Origin: Aliishimia ponticola
GTDB lineage: Bacteria; Pseudomonadota; Alphaproteobacteria; Rhodobacterales; Rhodobacteraceae
NCBI RefSeq assembly: GCF_004803475.1
Contig: NZ_SRKY01000005.1
Location: 186,001 to 250,000 of the forward strand
DNA: 64,000 bases
Reading direction: 5' to 3'
Part shown: positions 1-9,428 of the stretch, piece after piece
Layout of the letters: every line of letters starts with the position of its first letter
Numbering within the stretch: the first letter of the stretch is position 1
Program-made: the position numbers and the translations under genes
The notes under the pieces: model-generated
Told to the model about the DNA's origin: nothing
The model's database searches: none
The model's input: the letters and a program-made list of their open reading frames with translations, nothing else

Positions 1-558
1 GACTTGGCGCAAAGCGATCTGAAGGTCGTGATTCAGGATCCGCGCTCTTCCACCCCCGGTCTGGGGCTGCTGATGTGGGTCAAGGCGGCCTATGGCGATG
101 AAGCGCCCGGCATCTGGGACAGTCTGTCCGACAACGTGCTGACCGTGACCAAGGGCTGGTCCGAAGCCTATGGGCTGTTTCTGGAAGGCGAAGCCGACAT
201 GGTGCTGAGCTATACGACCTCGCCCGCCTATCACCTCATTGCCGAAGAAGACCCGTCCAAAGCGGCGGCCGCGTTCGAAGAAGGCCATTACCTGCAAGTG
301 GAAGTCGCTGCGAAACTGGCGGCCTCTGACCAGTCCGATCTTGCCGATCAGTTCCTTGCCTTCATGGTGACGGACGCCTTTCAAAGCGTGATCCCGACGA
401 CCAACTGGATGTACCCCGCTGTGACGCCCGAAGGTGGGTTGCCAGAAGGGTTCGACACGCTGGTGCAACCGGGCAAGGCATTGCTGCTTTCCGCCGAGGA
501 CGCGGCCAATCTGCGGGATGAGGCGCTGACCGAGTGGCTTGGCGCGCTCTCCAACTAA
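1..558 (+). CDS. thiB: Thiamine ABC transporter substrate-binding protein, C-terminal part (5' end outside window)
   Basis: Periplasmic thiamine/TPP/TMP-binding protein that feeds the ThiPQ transporter. The reading frame is open from base 1, so only about the last 185 residues are present. What is visible fits the C-terminal lobe of a ThiB/iron-type family 1 binding protein: a segment on loading state (YTTSPAYHL), a FLAFMVTDAFQ helix and a NWMYPAV stretch. The strongest support is position, because it overlaps thiP by 25 bases and thiQ follows. A TPP riboswitch would be expected upstream of the full gene, outside the window, and cannot be checked here. Confidence 0.85.
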   Translation, partial: DLAQSDLKVVIQDPRSSTPGLGLLMWVKAAYGDEAPGIWDSLSDNVLTVTKGWSEAYGLFLEGEADMVLSYTTSPAYHLIAEEDPSKAAAAFEEGHYLQVEVAAKLAASDQSDLADQFLAFMVTDAFQSVIPTTNWMYPAVTPEGGLPEGFDTLVQPGKALLLSAEDAANLRDEALTEWLGALSN

Positions 559-2063
559 GCCGGTGGCCCGGTGCCTTGGCGGTGATTGCCGCCTTGGCGC
601 TGGTGCTGGTGGCGCTGGGCGCGGTGATCTTGCGGGCAGAGCCGGGGCGTGGCCTTGGCCCTGCCGATTGGGCCGCGATCCGGTTCACGGTGGTGCAGGC
701 CGCGCTGTCGGCGCTGATCTCCGCCGGGCTTGCCGTGCCGTTGGCGCGCGCCCTGGCGCGGCGTGATTTTCCGGGGCGGCGTTGGCTGATTACGCTGCTT
801 GGTGCGCCGTTCCTGCTGCCCGTGATCGTTGCGGTCATGGGCCTTTTGGCGATTTTCGGACGTAATGGCTGGGTGAATACGGCGCTTGCCGCAACGGGGT
901 TGGAGCCAGTGTCGATCTACGGCATTCAGGGCGTCGTTCTGGCGCATGTGTTCTTCAACGTACCGCTGGCAACGCGGCTTTTGCTGCAAGGTTGGCAGGA
1001 CATTCCGGCGGAAGAGTTCCGCTTGGCCGCGCAGCTTCGTTTCACCAAACGCGATCTGTTCCGGCATCTGGAGTTGCCGATGCTGTCGCGGGTTTTGCCC
1101 GGTGCGGCGGGACTGGTCTTTGTGATCTGCCTGACATCCTTTGCGGTGGCGCTGATCCTGGGCGGTGGGCCGCGCGCCACGACGATCGAATTAGCGATTT
1201 ATCAGGCCTTCCGCTTCGAATTCGATCTGGGCCGTGCGGCGCTGTTGTCGCTGGTGCAAATCGTCGTCGCGCTGGGTGCATGTCTGGCGCTGTTCCGGCT
1301 GTTGCCATTGCACGATCCGGGGCAGGGGTTGGACAGGGTCGTGGCGCGCTGGGATCGGTCGGCATGGGATATGCCAGTCATTCTTCTGGGTGCGGCGTTT
1401 CTTTTGCTGCCGATGCTTGCGGTTCTGGGGCAGGGCGCGTCGGGCTTGTTTTCGATGCCGGACGCCGTTTGGTGGGCCACGCTGCGGTCGCTGATCGTCG
1501 CATTAAGCAGCGCGGCGCTTTTGATGCTGCTTGCGCTGCCGATTGCCACGCTAAGCCTGCGCCATAATGCGGTTGAGGCGATTGGCTTTCTGGGGCTTGC
1601 GACCTCGCCGCTGATGATCGGGACGGGTCTGTTCATCGTCATCTTTCCGATTGCCGACCCGCAGGCCATGGCGTTGCTGGTGACGGTTATCGTGAACGCG
1701 GTGATGGCGCTGCCATTTGCGCTGCGGATTTTGGTGCCGGGGCTTCGGCAGGCGGTCGATGCGCATGGCCGCTTGGCCGCTTCGCTGGGTCTGCGCGGCG
1801 CGCGGCTTTGGCGGATCGTGCTGTTGCCCCGGTTGCGGCGGCCCTTGGGCTTTGCCTTGGGCCTTGGCGCTGCGTTGTCGATGGGCGATCTTGGCGTGAT
1901 CGCGCTGTTTGCCGATCCGGCGCGGGGGACGTTGCCCTTGCAGATCGAACAGCTGCTTGCGGCCTATCGGGTGGAGGCGGCGGCAAGCGCGTCGTTGTTG
2001 CTGACGCTGTGCAGTTTTTCGCTGTTCTGGGTGTTTGATCATTGGGGGCGGCGCGGTGCTTGA
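534..2063 (+). CDS. thiP: Thiamine ABC transporter permease ThiP
   Basis: Inner-membrane permease of the thiamine importer. The 509-residue protein is a tandem of two binding-protein-dependent permease modules, as in E. coli ThiP (about 536 aa). Each module carries an EAA-type cytoplasmic loop: around residues 160-185 (EEFRLAAQLRFTKRDLF) and in the second half (AHGRLAASLGLRGARLWRI). About twelve hydrophobic segments are visible. The GTG start at 534 lies inside the end of thiB; later in-frame GTG/TTG codons exist, but 534 gives the normal N-terminal helix. The 3' end overlaps thiQ, which implies translational coupling. Confidence 0.93.
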   Translation: MAWRALQLSRWPGALAVIAALALVLVALGAVILRAEPGRGLGPADWAAIRFTVVQAALSALISAGLAVPLARALARRDFPGRRWLITLLGAPFLLPVIVAVMGLLAIFGRNGWVNTALAATGLEPVSIYGIQGVVLAHVFFNVPLATRLLLQGWQDIPAEEFRLAAQLRFTKRDLFRHLELPMLSRVLPGAAGLVFVICLTSFAVALILGGGPRATTIELAIYQAFRFEFDLGRAALLSLVQIVVALGACLALFRLLPLHDPGQGLDRVVARWDRSAWDMPVILLGAAFLLLPMLAVLGQGASGLFSMPDAVWWATLRSLIVALSSAALLMLLALPIATLSLRHNAVEAIGFLGLATSPLMIGTGLFIVIFPIADPQAMALLVTVIVNAVMALPFALRILVPGLRQAVDAHGRLAASLGLRGARLWRIVLLPRLRRPLGFALGLGAALSMGDLGVIALFADPARGTLPLQIEQLLAAYRVEAAASASLLLTLCSFSLFWVFDHWGRRGA

Positions 2064-2745
2064 GCTTGACGGATGTGTGTTTGGAAATGGTGGGTTTCGG
2101 CTGGCCGCCGATTGGGCACTTGATGCCGGGGCGCGTTGCGCGGTGTTGGGGCCGTCGGGTGCCGGGAAATCGACGCTGCTTGCGGGAATAGCCGGGTTCG
2201 CCGATCAGGTGTCAGGAACGGTTCGGGCCGACGGTCAGGCGTTGCCCCCCGTGCCGCAGCACCGGCCTGTGGCGATGCTGTTTCAGGATCATAACCTTTT
2301 TCCGCATCTGACCGTGGCGCAGAATGTCGGCCTTGGCCTGCGCCCTTCGTTGAAACTGACTGCGGCAGAGCGCGCGCGGGTCGCGGATGCGCTGGGGCAG
2401 GTCGGGCTTGCCGGGCTGGAGGCGCGCAAACCGGCAGAGTTGTCCGGCGGGCAGCAAAGCCGCGCGGCGATTGCCCGGCTGCTGGTGATGGCCCGCCCGG
2501 TCATGCTGCTGGATGAGCCGTTTTCGGCCCTGGGGCCAGCGCAGCGGACGGATATGCTGCGCCTTGTGGTAGAGGTCGCCGCCAAGGTGTCGGCCAGTGT
2601 GATCATGGTGACGCATAACCCCGAAGAGGCACGGGCGCTTGCAGGCTTGGTCAGTTTCGTCGATGGCGGGGTTGCATCCGTGCCTGCCCCGGTGGAGGAC
2701 TTCTTTGCGCGCCCGCCGCAGGCTTTGCGGGACTATATCGGCTAG
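2056..2745 (+). CDS. thiQ: Thiamine ABC transporter ATP-binding protein ThiQ
   Basis: ATPase subunit that drives ThiBP-dependent thiamine uptake. At 229 residues it is a compact ABC ATPase, with Walker A GPSGAGKST at about 32-40, the Q-loop in LFQDHNLFPHL, signature LSGGQQSR and Walker B VMLLDEPFSALG followed by a switch His (MVTHNPEEA). I prefer the GTG at 2056, 8 bases inside thiP and preceded by a GGGGGC ribosome-binding sequence. An in-frame TTG at 2035 would add seven unconserved residues. It is the last gene of thiBPQ. Confidence 0.92.
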   Translation: MLELDGCVFGNGGFRLAADWALDAGARCAVLGPSGAGKSTLLAGIAGFADQVSGTVRADGQALPPVPQHRPVAMLFQDHNLFPHLTVAQNVGLGLRPSLKLTAAERARVADALGQVGLAGLEARKPAELSGGQQSRAAIARLLVMARPVMLLDEPFSALGPAQRTDMLRLVVEVAAKVSASVIMVTHNPEEARALAGLVSFVDGGVASVPAPVEDFFARPPQALRDYIG

Positions 2746-2770
2746 GCAGCGCCACGGGGGAGGGCGGGAC

Positions 2771-3382
2771 ATGCATCCCAATCAAGCGTTCCATACACAG
2801 GATGATGCGGGCAATCTTGCCTTCGCGGCGGATCGCGCCTTTGGCGTTCTTTGTGTGAACAGCGCGGAGGGCGGGCCGCTGGTCAGCCATGTGCCGTTCC
2901 TTGTGGACGGTGCGGATGTCTGGTTGCATCTCGTCCGTTCCAATCCGATTGCACGGGTGCTGTCCGCGCCGCAACCGGCGGTGATCGCGGTCAATGGGCC
3001 CGATGGTTATGTCAGTCCCGACTGGTACGAGTTGCCCGATCAGGTTCCGACATGGAACTATGTCGCGGTGCATCTGCGCGGGACACTGGAACGGCGCGCT
3101 GCGGAGGAATTGCGCGGTGTGATCGATCGCCAAACCGCGTTCTTTGAGCAGAAACTACTGCCCAAGACGTCGTGGACGTCGGACAAGATGACGCCGGAGG
3201 TTCTGGACAAGATGATGCGGGCAATCGTTCCCTGCCGAATGCGGATCGAACATATCGACGGGACTTGGAAGCTAAACCAGAACAAACCGGACGCGGCGCG
3301 ACTGCGGGCCGCAGACCGTATGGCGACGCAGGGCATTGGCATGGCGCTGCGGGAACTTGCCGCGCGGATGCGTGACGCCTAG
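2771..3382 (+). CDS. FMN-binding negative transcriptional regulator, PaiB family
   Basis: A 203-residue protein of the PaiB split-barrel FMN-binding family. The name comes from Bacillus PaiB, a repressor of protease and sporulation genes, but most members are uncharacterised flavin or heme-binding proteins. Visible family features are the N-terminal HPNQAF start, the LVSHVPFLVD strand, the ANGPDGYVSPDWY-like segment (here VNGPDGYVSPDWYE) and the VPTWNY motif. The ATG is preceded by GGGGGAGGGCGGG, a strong ribosome-binding site. It sits 25 bases downstream of thiQ and may be co-transcribed. DNA binding is not evident from the sequence. Confidence 0.85.
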   Translation: MHPNQAFHTQDDAGNLAFAADRAFGVLCVNSAEGGPLVSHVPFLVDGADVWLHLVRSNPIARVLSAPQPAVIAVNGPDGYVSPDWYELPDQVPTWNYVAVHLRGTLERRAAEELRGVIDRQTAFFEQKLLPKTSWTSDKMTPEVLDKMMRAIVPCRMRIEHIDGTWKLNQNKPDAARLRAADRMATQGIGMALRELAARMRDA

Positions 3383-3406
3383 GGTGGCGCGCAGGAGGAC
3401 CAATCG

Positions 3407-4021
3407 ATGCAACTTTATTACTCGCCGACATCGCCATATGTGCGCAAGGTCATGATCACCCTGCACGAGACCGGGCAGCTGGACGATGTCACCCTGATCG
3501 AAGGGTCCACCAAGCCGACGAATCCCCTGTCCGGGTTGGCGGCGCAAAACCCGCTGATGAAAATTCCCGCTTTGACGCGGGCAGATGGCCCGACGCTTTA
3601 TGACAGCCGGGTGATTTGCGCGTTCTTCGATGATCGTGCGCAGGCCGGGCTGTATGCCTCGGGCAGTCGTCGCTTTGAGATCATGACGCTGGAGGCGACG
3701 GCGGACGGAATCCTCGATGCGGCGCTGCTGATGACCTATGAAGGCAAGCTTCGCCCCGAAGAGGCGCGTTGGGATGACTGGGTCGAGGCGCAATGGACCA
3801 AGATCGCGTCTGCCTGCGCCGCGTTGGATTCGCGCTGGATGGGGCATCTGAACGGCCCGCTGGATATGGGGCAGATCGCCGTGGCCTGTGCGCTGGGCTA
3901 TGTGGACTTCCGCCATGACGCGCGAAATTGGCGTAAAGGCTGCGATGCGCTGGCCAAATGGTACGCCGAATTTGCTCAGCGACCATCGATGCTAGCGACG
4001 GTTCCACCCGAAGGAATGTAA
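3407..4021 (+). CDS. Glutathione S-transferase family protein
   Basis: A 204-residue protein with a thioredoxin-like N-terminal domain and an all-helical C-terminal domain. The N-terminus (LYYSPTSPYVRKVMI) places Ser/Tyr residues where GSTs bind glutathione thiolate, and NPLMKIPALTRADG followed by LYDSRVICAF is the classic cis-Pro/Ser glutathione-binding region. The closest type is the bacterial YfcG/YibF-like group. The substrate cannot be inferred. It follows the PaiB-like gene by 24 bases with AGGAGG upstream of the ATG, so the two are probably co-expressed. Confidence 0.88.
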   Translation: MQLYYSPTSPYVRKVMITLHETGQLDDVTLIEGSTKPTNPLSGLAAQNPLMKIPALTRADGPTLYDSRVICAFFDDRAQAGLYASGSRRFEIMTLEATADGILDAALLMTYEGKLRPEEARWDDWVEAQWTKIASACAALDSRWMGHLNGPLDMGQIAVACALGYVDFRHDARNWRKGCDALAKWYAEFAQRPSMLATVPPEGM

Positions 4022-4180
4022 CGGCCTGCGTGGCTTGCGGGAAACCCTGCGACTTCATGACCGCGTTGAATACTGGACGTCCGATACGTGCCTCGCTAAA
4101 AGCGCGCAGAGTCGGACTGCGTTTTGCGTGGTCTGTGAGGCCGTTCGGGCCAGTAGATGCCAGCTGAATGGAGTATTCGC

Positions 4181-4741
4181 GTGTCGCAGACAGAAGATCA
4201 CGACAGTGAACGCAGGGACTTCCTGTATTACGCGGCCGCAGGTGCCGGTGCGGTAACCGTTGGTGCCGCGGTATGGCCCTTGGTCAACCAGATGAACCCC
4301 TCTGCGGATGTGCGGGCGCTTAGCTCGATTCGCGTGGATACGTCGGGTATCGCACCGGGGACACAGGTTACGGTGAAATGGCTGGGTAAGCCGGTCTTCA
4401 TCCGTCGTCGTACCGAATCCGAGATTGAGGAAGCGCGCGCCGTCGATCTGAGCGAACTGCCCGATCAGGACGCCCGGAACGAGAATATCGGCCCCGCTCC
4501 GGCGGCGGACGAGAACCGCGCGATGGACGAATCCGGCGAATGGCTGGTGATGATGGGTGTGTGTACGCACCTTGGCTGCGTTCCGCTTGGGAACGGCGCT
4601 GGTGACTTCCACGGCTGGTTCTGCCCGTGCCACGGGTCGCACTACGACAGTTCGGGTCGTATCCGCAAAGGGCCCGCCCCTGAAAACCTGCCGGTTCCGG
4701 TCGCGGTTTTCGAAGACGAATCTACGATCAAGCTCGGTTAA
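4181..4741 (+). CDS. petA: Ubiquinol-cytochrome c reductase iron-sulfur (Rieske) subunit
   Basis: Rieske 2Fe-2S subunit of the cytochrome bc1 complex, which transfers an electron from ubiquinol at the Qo site to cytochrome c1. With 186 residues it has a twin-arginine start (ERRDFLYY, residues 10-17), one N-terminal membrane anchor, then the cluster domain. C128 and H130 (CTHLGC) with C148 and H151 (CPCHGSHYD) are the cluster ligands; C133 and C150 should form the disulfide. I use the GTG at 4181, with GGAG about 8 bases upstream, because it gives the normal Rhodobacter-like N-terminus; an in-frame ATG at 4157 adds eight residues that do not fit. First gene of petABC. Confidence 0.96.
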   Translation: MSQTEDHDSERRDFLYYAAAGAGAVTVGAAVWPLVNQMNPSADVRALSSIRVDTSGIAPGTQVTVKWLGKPVFIRRRTESEIEEARAVDLSELPDQDARNENIGPAPAADENRAMDESGEWLVMMGVCTHLGCVPLGNGAGDFHGWFCPCHGSHYDSSGRIRKGPAPENLPVPVAVFEDESTIKLG

Positions 4742-4756
4742 GGGAGACGGAGAGAC

Positions 4757-6094
4757 ATGGCTGGAATTCCGCACGACCATTACGAACCGAATAGCTCTGG
4801 CGAAAAGTGGCTGCATAGCCGTTTGCCGATTGTCGGTCTTCTGTATGACACATTGATGATCCCCACGCCCAAGAACCTGAACTGGATGTGGATCTGGGGC
4901 ATCATCCTGACCTTCTGCCTTGCGTTGCAGATCGTCACCGGCATCGTTCTGGTGATGCACTACACGCCGCATGTGGATTACGCTTTCGCGTCGATCGAAC
5001 ACATCATGCGCGACGTGAATGGTGGTCACTTCATTCGATACCTGCACATGAACGGCGCTTCGTTGTTCTTTGTCGCCGTTTACGCGCACCTGTTCCGTGG
5101 TCTGTACTACGGATCGTACAAGGCGCCGCGTGAGGTGACATGGATCATCGGTATGCTGATCTATCTGATGATGATGGGCACCGCGTTCATGGGCTATGTT
5201 CTGCCTTGGGGTCAGATGTCCTTCTGGGGCGCGACCGTGATTACCGGCCTGTTCGGTGCGATCCCGTTCATCGGGGAAGGCATCCAGACATGGCTGCTGG
5301 GTGGACCGGCTGTCGACAACGCGACGCTGAACCGGTTCTTCTCGCTGCACTACCTGCTGCCCTTCGTGATTGCCGCGCTGGTTGCGCTGCACATCTGGGC
5401 CTTCCACACGACAGGCAACAACAACCCCACCGGGGTTGAGGTCCGCCGCACGTCCAAGGAAGACGCAGCGAAGGATACGGTTCCGTTCTGGCCGTATTTC
5501 GTGATTAAGGATCTGTTCGCACTGGCGGTTATTCTTGTGGTGTTCTTTGCCATCGTCGGCTTCATGCCGAACTACCTTGGCCACCCGGACAACTACATCG
5601 AAGCGAACCCGCTGGTGACACCGGCGCACATCGTTCCGGAATGGTACTTCCTGCCGTTCTACGCGATCCTGCGTGCGTTCACCGCTGATGTGTGGGCCGT
5701 GCAGCTGGTCAGCTTCCTGACCGGGGGCATCGTCGACGCGAAGTTCTTCGGTGTGGCTGCCATGTTCGGCGCGATCATCGTGATGGCTCTGGCACCTTGG
5801 CTGGATACATCCCGCGTGCGCTCCGGTCGGTATCGCCCGATGTTCAAATGGTGGTTTGCCCTGCTGGTCGTCGACTTCATCGTTCTGATGTGGGCAGGCG
5901 CAATGCCGGCGGAACCGCCGTATTCCACGATCTCTCTGATCGGTGCGACTTATTGGTTCGTCTACTTCCTGGTCATCCTGCCCCTTCTGGGCGTGATCGA
6001 GAAGCCGGAGCAACAGCCCGCCACGATCGAAGAAGATTTCGCCGCGCACTATCCGAAGTCGGATAGCAGTGCCGCCACGCAACCCGCAGAATAA
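4757..6094 (+). CDS. petB: Cytochrome b of the bc1 complex
   Basis: Membrane core of the bc1 complex. It holds hemes bL and bH and the quinol oxidation and reduction sites. The 445-residue protein has eight predicted transmembrane helices and the diagnostic Qo motif [14 protein letters not shown]. The second helix carries HMNGASLFF, and later [15 protein letters not shown] supplies heme-ligand histidines. The length is typical of alphaproteobacterial cytochrome b. It starts 15 bases after petA with GGGAGACGGAGAG upstream of the ATG, and petC follows 13 bases after its stop. Confidence 0.97.
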   Translation: MAGIPHDHYEPNSSGEKWLHSRLPIVGLLYDTLMIPTPKNLNWMWIWGIILTFCLALQIVTGIVLVMHYTPHVDYAFASIEHIMRDVNGGHFIRYLHMNGASLFFVAVYAHLFRGLYYGSYKAPREVTWIIGMLIYLMMMGTAFMGYVLPWGQMSFWGATVITGLFGAIPFIGEGIQTWLLGGPAVDNATLNRFFSLHYLLPFVIAALVALHIWAFHTTGNNNPTGVEVRRTSKEDAAKDTVPFWPYFVIKDLFALAVILVVFFAIVGFMPNYLGHPDNYIEANPLVTPAHIVPEWYFLPFYAILRAFTADVWAVQLVSFLTGGIVDAKFFGVAAMFGAIIVMALAPWLDTSRVRSGRYRPMFKWWFALLVVDFIVLMWAGAMPAEPPYSTISLIGATYWFVYFLVILPLLGVIEKPEQQPATIEEDFAAHYPKSDSSAATQPAE

Positions 6095-6107
6095 GGACAG
6101 CGAGACA

Positions 6108-6920
6108 ATGATGTTCAAGAAACTTGCTCTTGCCGCGGGTCTGACCCTTGGTCTGGTCTCCGGCGCGTATGCCGCCGGAGGGGAAGAGGCCCATATCGAG
6201 AATTTCAAGTTCTCGTTCGAGGGTCCGTTCGGTGCCTATGACCAGAACCAGCTTCAGCGCGGTCTGCAGATCTACACCGAGGTTTGTTCCGCGTGCCACG
6301 GTCTGCGCTATGTCCCGATCCGGACACTGGCCGATGAGGGTGGCCCTGCGCTGCCCGAGGATCAGGTGCGGGCCTATGCGGCCAACATCACGGTTCTGGA
6401 CGAGGATGCGAACTACCACCTCTATGACCCGGAAGCCGGCGAACTGCGTGCCGTGACGGAAACGGATCACTTCCCGGCGGTCAATTCGGCGGGTGCGCCG
6501 GATCTGAGCCTGATGGCAAAGGGGCGTGCCGGGTTCCACGGGCCTTACGGTCTTGGGATCAACCAGCTGTTCAAAGGCATGGGTGGCGCGGAATATATCG
6601 CGTCGCTGCTGACGGGCTATACCGGTGAAGAAAAGGAAGAAGCGGGTACGGTTCTTTATGAGAACACCGCATTCCCCGGTGGCTGGATTTCGATGGCGCC
6701 GCCGCTTTACGGTGAGGATGTCGAGTTTGCCGATGGCCACTCGAACGACCTGCACCACGAAGCTGCCGATGTCGCGGCCTTCCTGATGTGGACGGCTGAG
6801 CCGAAGATGATGGCGCGCAAGCAAGCTGGCTTCGTCGGCGTCATCTTCCTGACAGTGCTGTCGGTTCTGCTGTACCTTGTGAACAAGCGCCTTTGGGCGC
6901 CGATCAAAGGCAAAGACTGA
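6108..6920 (+). CDS. petC: Cytochrome c1 of the bc1 complex
   Basis: Heme c subunit that accepts electrons from the Rieske protein and reduces cytochrome c. The 270-residue precursor has a Sec signal peptide (about residues 1-22, ending GAYA), the heme-binding motif C60-S-A-C63-H64 and a candidate axial methionine in [10 protein letters not shown]-terminal membrane anchor ([15 protein letters not shown]) and a basic tail follow. I chose the first ATG of ATGATG at 6108, preceded by AAGGACAGCGAG. It closes the petABC operon and is followed 33 bases later by a clear terminator. Confidence 0.96.
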   Translation: MMFKKLALAAGLTLGLVSGAYAAGGEEAHIENFKFSFEGPFGAYDQNQLQRGLQIYTEVCSACHGLRYVPIRTLADEGGPALPEDQVRAYAANITVLDEDANYHLYDPEAGELRAVTETDHFPAVNSAGAPDLSLMAKGRAGFHGPYGLGINQLFKGMGGAEYIASLLTGYTGEEKEEAGTVLYENTAFPGGWISMAPPLYGEDVEFADGHSNDLHHEAADVAAFLMWTAEPKMMARKQAGFVGVIFLTVLSVLLYLVNKRLWAPIKGKD

Positions 6921-6952
6921 TACGCCTTACAGGCGATCTGATTGACCTGAAA

Positions 6953-6986
6953 ACACCCCCGTGGCGCAAGCTGCGGGGGTTTTTCG
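6953..6986 (+). terminator. Rho-independent terminator of petABC
   Basis: ACCCCCG at 6955-6961 pairs perfectly with CGGGGGT at 6974-6980, and the 3' arm runs directly into TTTTTC. A 7-bp G+C-rich stem, a short loop and a U-tract 33 bases after the petC stop make this a textbook intrinsic terminator. The remaining stretch to 7114 contains no gene I can support. Confidence 0.88.
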
Positions 6987-7114
6987 TTGCCTCGGCGCGG
7001 GCGGTTTCGCTTCTGCTTGGCAGTTGGACAATGGATGGTGGTATCGGGTCCGTGCGGCGGCCTCTCGTACCGTTTCACCGGCACACGGGTGGTCTAGCCC
7101 GCACAGTGGCCTCG

Positions 7115-8365
7115 TCACGCAGTCAGGCGTGTGCCGTCGATCCCAGAGATGGTCGCGCTGACGATTTGACCTTCGGGGCCAGCGGTATCGAAGGTGACTT
7201 CTGTGAACTGCTCTGTCCGGCCCATATGCGGGTTTTCCATCAACACGCGATGCGTTGCCCCGATCTGCGCCTTCAGATGCTTGCGCACCTGCGCATCACC
7301 GATCTGACGCAACTGCGCGGCCCGTTCGCGGATATGCGTCCCGTCCACCTGCGGCATACGCGCGGCGGGCGTGCCGGGACGCGGGGAGTAGGGAAACACA
7401 TGCAACCATGTCAGGTCACATTCCTGCACAAGCTTCAGCGAGTTTTTGAAATGGGCATCCGTCTCTGTCGGGAAGCCTGCGATGATATCCGCACCAAAGG
7501 TCATTTCCGGCCGTACGCGCCGCGCCTCTTCAGCGAAGCGGATCGCATCATCCCGCAGGTGGCGACGCTTCATCCGCTTTAGGATCAGGTCGTCGCCATG
7601 TTGTAGCGACAGGTGCAGATGCGGCATCAAGCGTGATTCCGTCGCGATGGCCTGCATGAGGTTTTCGTCGACCTCGATCGAGTCGATGGATGAAATGCGC
7701 AGCCGTGGCAGGTCTGGCACCAGCTTCAGGATGCGCATGACCAGATCGCCAAGCTTTGGTTCCCCTGGCAGATCGGCACCCCAGCTTGTCAGGTCCACGC
7801 CGGTCAGAACGACCTCGTTAAAACCTTTGTCCACAAGCCGCTTGATCTGATCCACAACGACCCCCGCAGGGACAGAGCGCGAATTGCCCCGACCATAGGG
7901 GATGATGCAGAAGGTGCAACGGTGATCGCACCCGTTCTGGACCTGCACATAGGCACGGCTGCGGGTGCCGAAGCCGTCGATCAGATGCCCGGCGGTTTCC
8001 GTGACGGACATGATGTCATCCACGCGCACCGGCTCTGTACCGAAATCGCCTGCCAGCGCGGACCACGTGCCTGCCTGCATCTTTTCGGTATTGCCGATGA
8101 CCGCGTCGACTTCCTCCATCGCTGCGAAACTGTCCGGGTCGATCTGCGCGGCGCAGCCGGTCACGATCACACGTGCATTGGGGTTCTCACGCCGCAGGCG
8201 GCGGATGTCCTTGCGGGCCTTGCGAACAGCCTCGGATGTGACAGCGCAGGTGTTCACGATCACGGCGTTCTCAAGCCCGGCCTGTTCGGCAAGATCCTTC
8301 ATCGCCTCGGTCTCGTACGCGTTGAGCCGGCACCCGTGGTTCGAAAATTTCGGCGCGTCCGTCAT
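7115..8365 (-). CDS. mtaB: tRNA (N6-threonylcarbamoyladenosine(37)-C2)-methylthiotransferase MtaB
   Basis: Radical-SAM methylthiotransferase that converts t6A37 to ms2t6A37 in ANN-decoding tRNAs. The 416-residue protein shows an N-terminal UPF0004 domain with three cysteines (NHGCRLNAYE, VNTCAVT, VTGCAA) for the auxiliary 4Fe-4S cluster. The radical-SAM motif CDHRCTFC sits in NGCDHRCTFCIIPYGRG, and the C-terminus has a TRAM-like segment. The N-terminus HGCRLNAYETE distinguishes MtaB from MiaB and RimO. The ATG at 8365 overlaps the dapF stop (ATGA), so the two are translationally coupled. Confidence 0.92.
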   Translation of the reverse strand: MTDAPKFSNHGCRLNAYETEAMKDLAEQAGLENAVIVNTCAVTSEAVRKARKDIRRLRRENPNARVIVTGCAAQIDPDSFAAMEEVDAVIGNTEKMQAGTWSALAGDFGTEPVRVDDIMSVTETAGHLIDGFGTRSRAYVQVQNGCDHRCTFCIIPYGRGNSRSVPAGVVVDQIKRLVDKGFNEVVLTGVDLTSWGADLPGEPKLGDLVMRILKLVPDLPRLRISSIDSIEVDENLMQAIATESRLMPHLHLSLQHGDDLILKRMKRRHLRDDAIRFAEEARRVRPEMTFGADIIAGFPTETDAHFKNSLKLVQECDLTWLHVFPYSPRPGTPAARMPQVDGTHIRERAAQLRQIGDAQVRKHLKAQIGATHRVLMENPHMGRTEQFTEVTFDTAGPEGQIVSATISGIDGTRLTA

Positions 8366-9186
8366 CGCGCGCCGTACCATGTGCCGTCGAAGACATGCGC
8401 CCATGCGCCCGTCATCCGCACGCCCGTCTCCTGCCAATCCACCTTGAGCTGCCCGCCATCCAGATCGATGGTCACAGCGCGCCCTGTAAGCCCGCGCCGC
8501 GCGGCTGCAACGGCTGTAGCGCAGCTTGAGGAGCCAGACGCAAGCGTTACGCCCACGCCGCGCTCCCAGACCCGCATGCGGATGTGGTCAGGTCCGATGA
8601 TTTGCGCGACCTGCACATTGGTCCGCTCAGGAAAGAGCGGATGGTGTTCGATACCGGGGCCAAAACTGGCAAGGTCGACGGCCTCTGCATCCGGCACGAA
8701 AAAGGTGCAATGGGGATTGCCCATGCCTGTGGCCGTCGGCGCACCATCGACCGGCAATTCCAGCGTATCCATTTCGCGGGCAAGCGGGACGTCGGCCCAG
8801 TCCAGCAGGGGGTGCCCCATATTGACCTCGATCAGCCCAGCGCCCGCATCCACGGCGCCCAGCACGCCGCGTTCAGTGCGAATGGTCAGCGCGGCCGAGT
8901 CGCCCCGGCGCGCCATCTCCCAGCCTGCGATACAACGCGTCGCATTTCCGCAGGCTCCCGCGGTGCTGCCATCGGCGTTGTAAAACACCAGCCGAAGGTC
9001 GGCAGACACGTCATCCTGCACCGCAACAAGCTGGTCGAATCCGATTCCCTTGTGCCGGTCGGCCATGGCAATTGCCAAGGTTTCAGACACGACAGGCCCA
9101 TGAGCACGCTCGTCAATGACGACGAAGTCGTTCCCAAGCCCGTGCATCTTCATAAAGGGCAGACCGGAGGTGAAGTTTTCCTGCAT
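8362..9186 (-). CDS. dapF: Diaminopimelate epimerase
   Basis: Interconverts LL- and meso-diaminopimelate for lysine and peptidoglycan synthesis. The 274-residue cytosolic enzyme has the two duplicated half-domains of the family. Both catalytic cysteines are seen in context: C79 in GACGNATRC and the second in GSSSCATAVAA. The N-terminal MKMHGLGNDFVVID block is invariant in DapF. The start used includes a short pre-sequence (MQENFTSGLPF); an internal ATG just before KMHGLGND is a weaker alternative. It is the first gene of a dapF-mtaB unit and diverges from the tRNA-Lys gene. Confidence 0.95.
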   Translation of the reverse strand: MQENFTSGLPFMKMHGLGNDFVVIDERAHGPVVSETLAIAMADRHKGIGFDQLVAVQDDVSADLRLVFYNADGSTAGACGNATRCIAGWEMARRGDSAALTIRTERGVLGAVDAGAGLIEVNMGHPLLDWADVPLAREMDTLELPVDGAPTATGMGNPHCTFFVPDAEAVDLASFGPGIEHHPLFPERTNVQVAQIIGPDHIRMRVWERGVGVTLASGSSSCATAVAAARRGLTGRAVTIDLDGGQLKVDWQETGVRMTGAWAHVFDGTWYGAR

Positions 9187-9253
9187 GGCGGGGCATATAA
9201 CCTCGCACCCGGAATGAATCCAGCACGACTCTAAAAAACAGTCAGATTTGCGC

Positions 9254-9282
9254 TTGACCCCCGGCGCGGACCTTTCTAGATA
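9254..9282 (+). promoter_or_regulatory. Sigma-70-type promoter for tRNA-Lys
   Basis: TTGACC at 9254-9259 and TAGATA at 9277-9282 are separated by exactly 17 bases and lie about 12 bases before the mature tRNA 5' end. Box sequences, spacing and placement all fit a strong housekeeping promoter. Confidence 0.7.
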
Positions 9283-9293
9283 GCCCCCCTAGT

Positions 9294-9369
9294 GGGCCGT
9301 TAGCTCAGTTGGTAGAGCAACTGACTTTTAATCAGTGGGTCGCAGGTTCGAATCCTGCACGGCTCACCA
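9294..9369 (+). tRNA. tRNA-Lys (anticodon UUU)
   Basis: A complete 76-nt cloverleaf with encoded CCA. The acceptor stem is 9294-9300 with 9359-9365 (one G-U pair), and the D arm is GCTC/GAGC. The anticodon stem is ACTGA/TCAGT (9320-9324 and 9332-9336) around loop CTTTTAA, so the anticodon at 9327-9329 is TTT. The T arm includes GGTTCGAATCC, the discriminator is A9366 and CCA ends at 9369. No integrase or duplicated 3' end is seen beside it. Confidence 0.97.
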
Positions 9370-9428
9370 CTGATCACCGAATTTCCTTTCCCTGCTTGGG
9401 GTTGGTGGCGTTGGCGTCGCTGGGAACG

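Noticed and set aside
4055-6208. 717-codon open frame opposite petA-petB
   Set aside because: Lies antisense to well-recognised petAB, is rich in His/Arg/Gln as expected of a shadow frame in G+C-rich DNA, and shows no family motif.
9294-9369. tRNA-Lys as integration site of a genomic island
   Set aside because: No integrase, no duplicated tRNA 3' end and no compositional change downstream.
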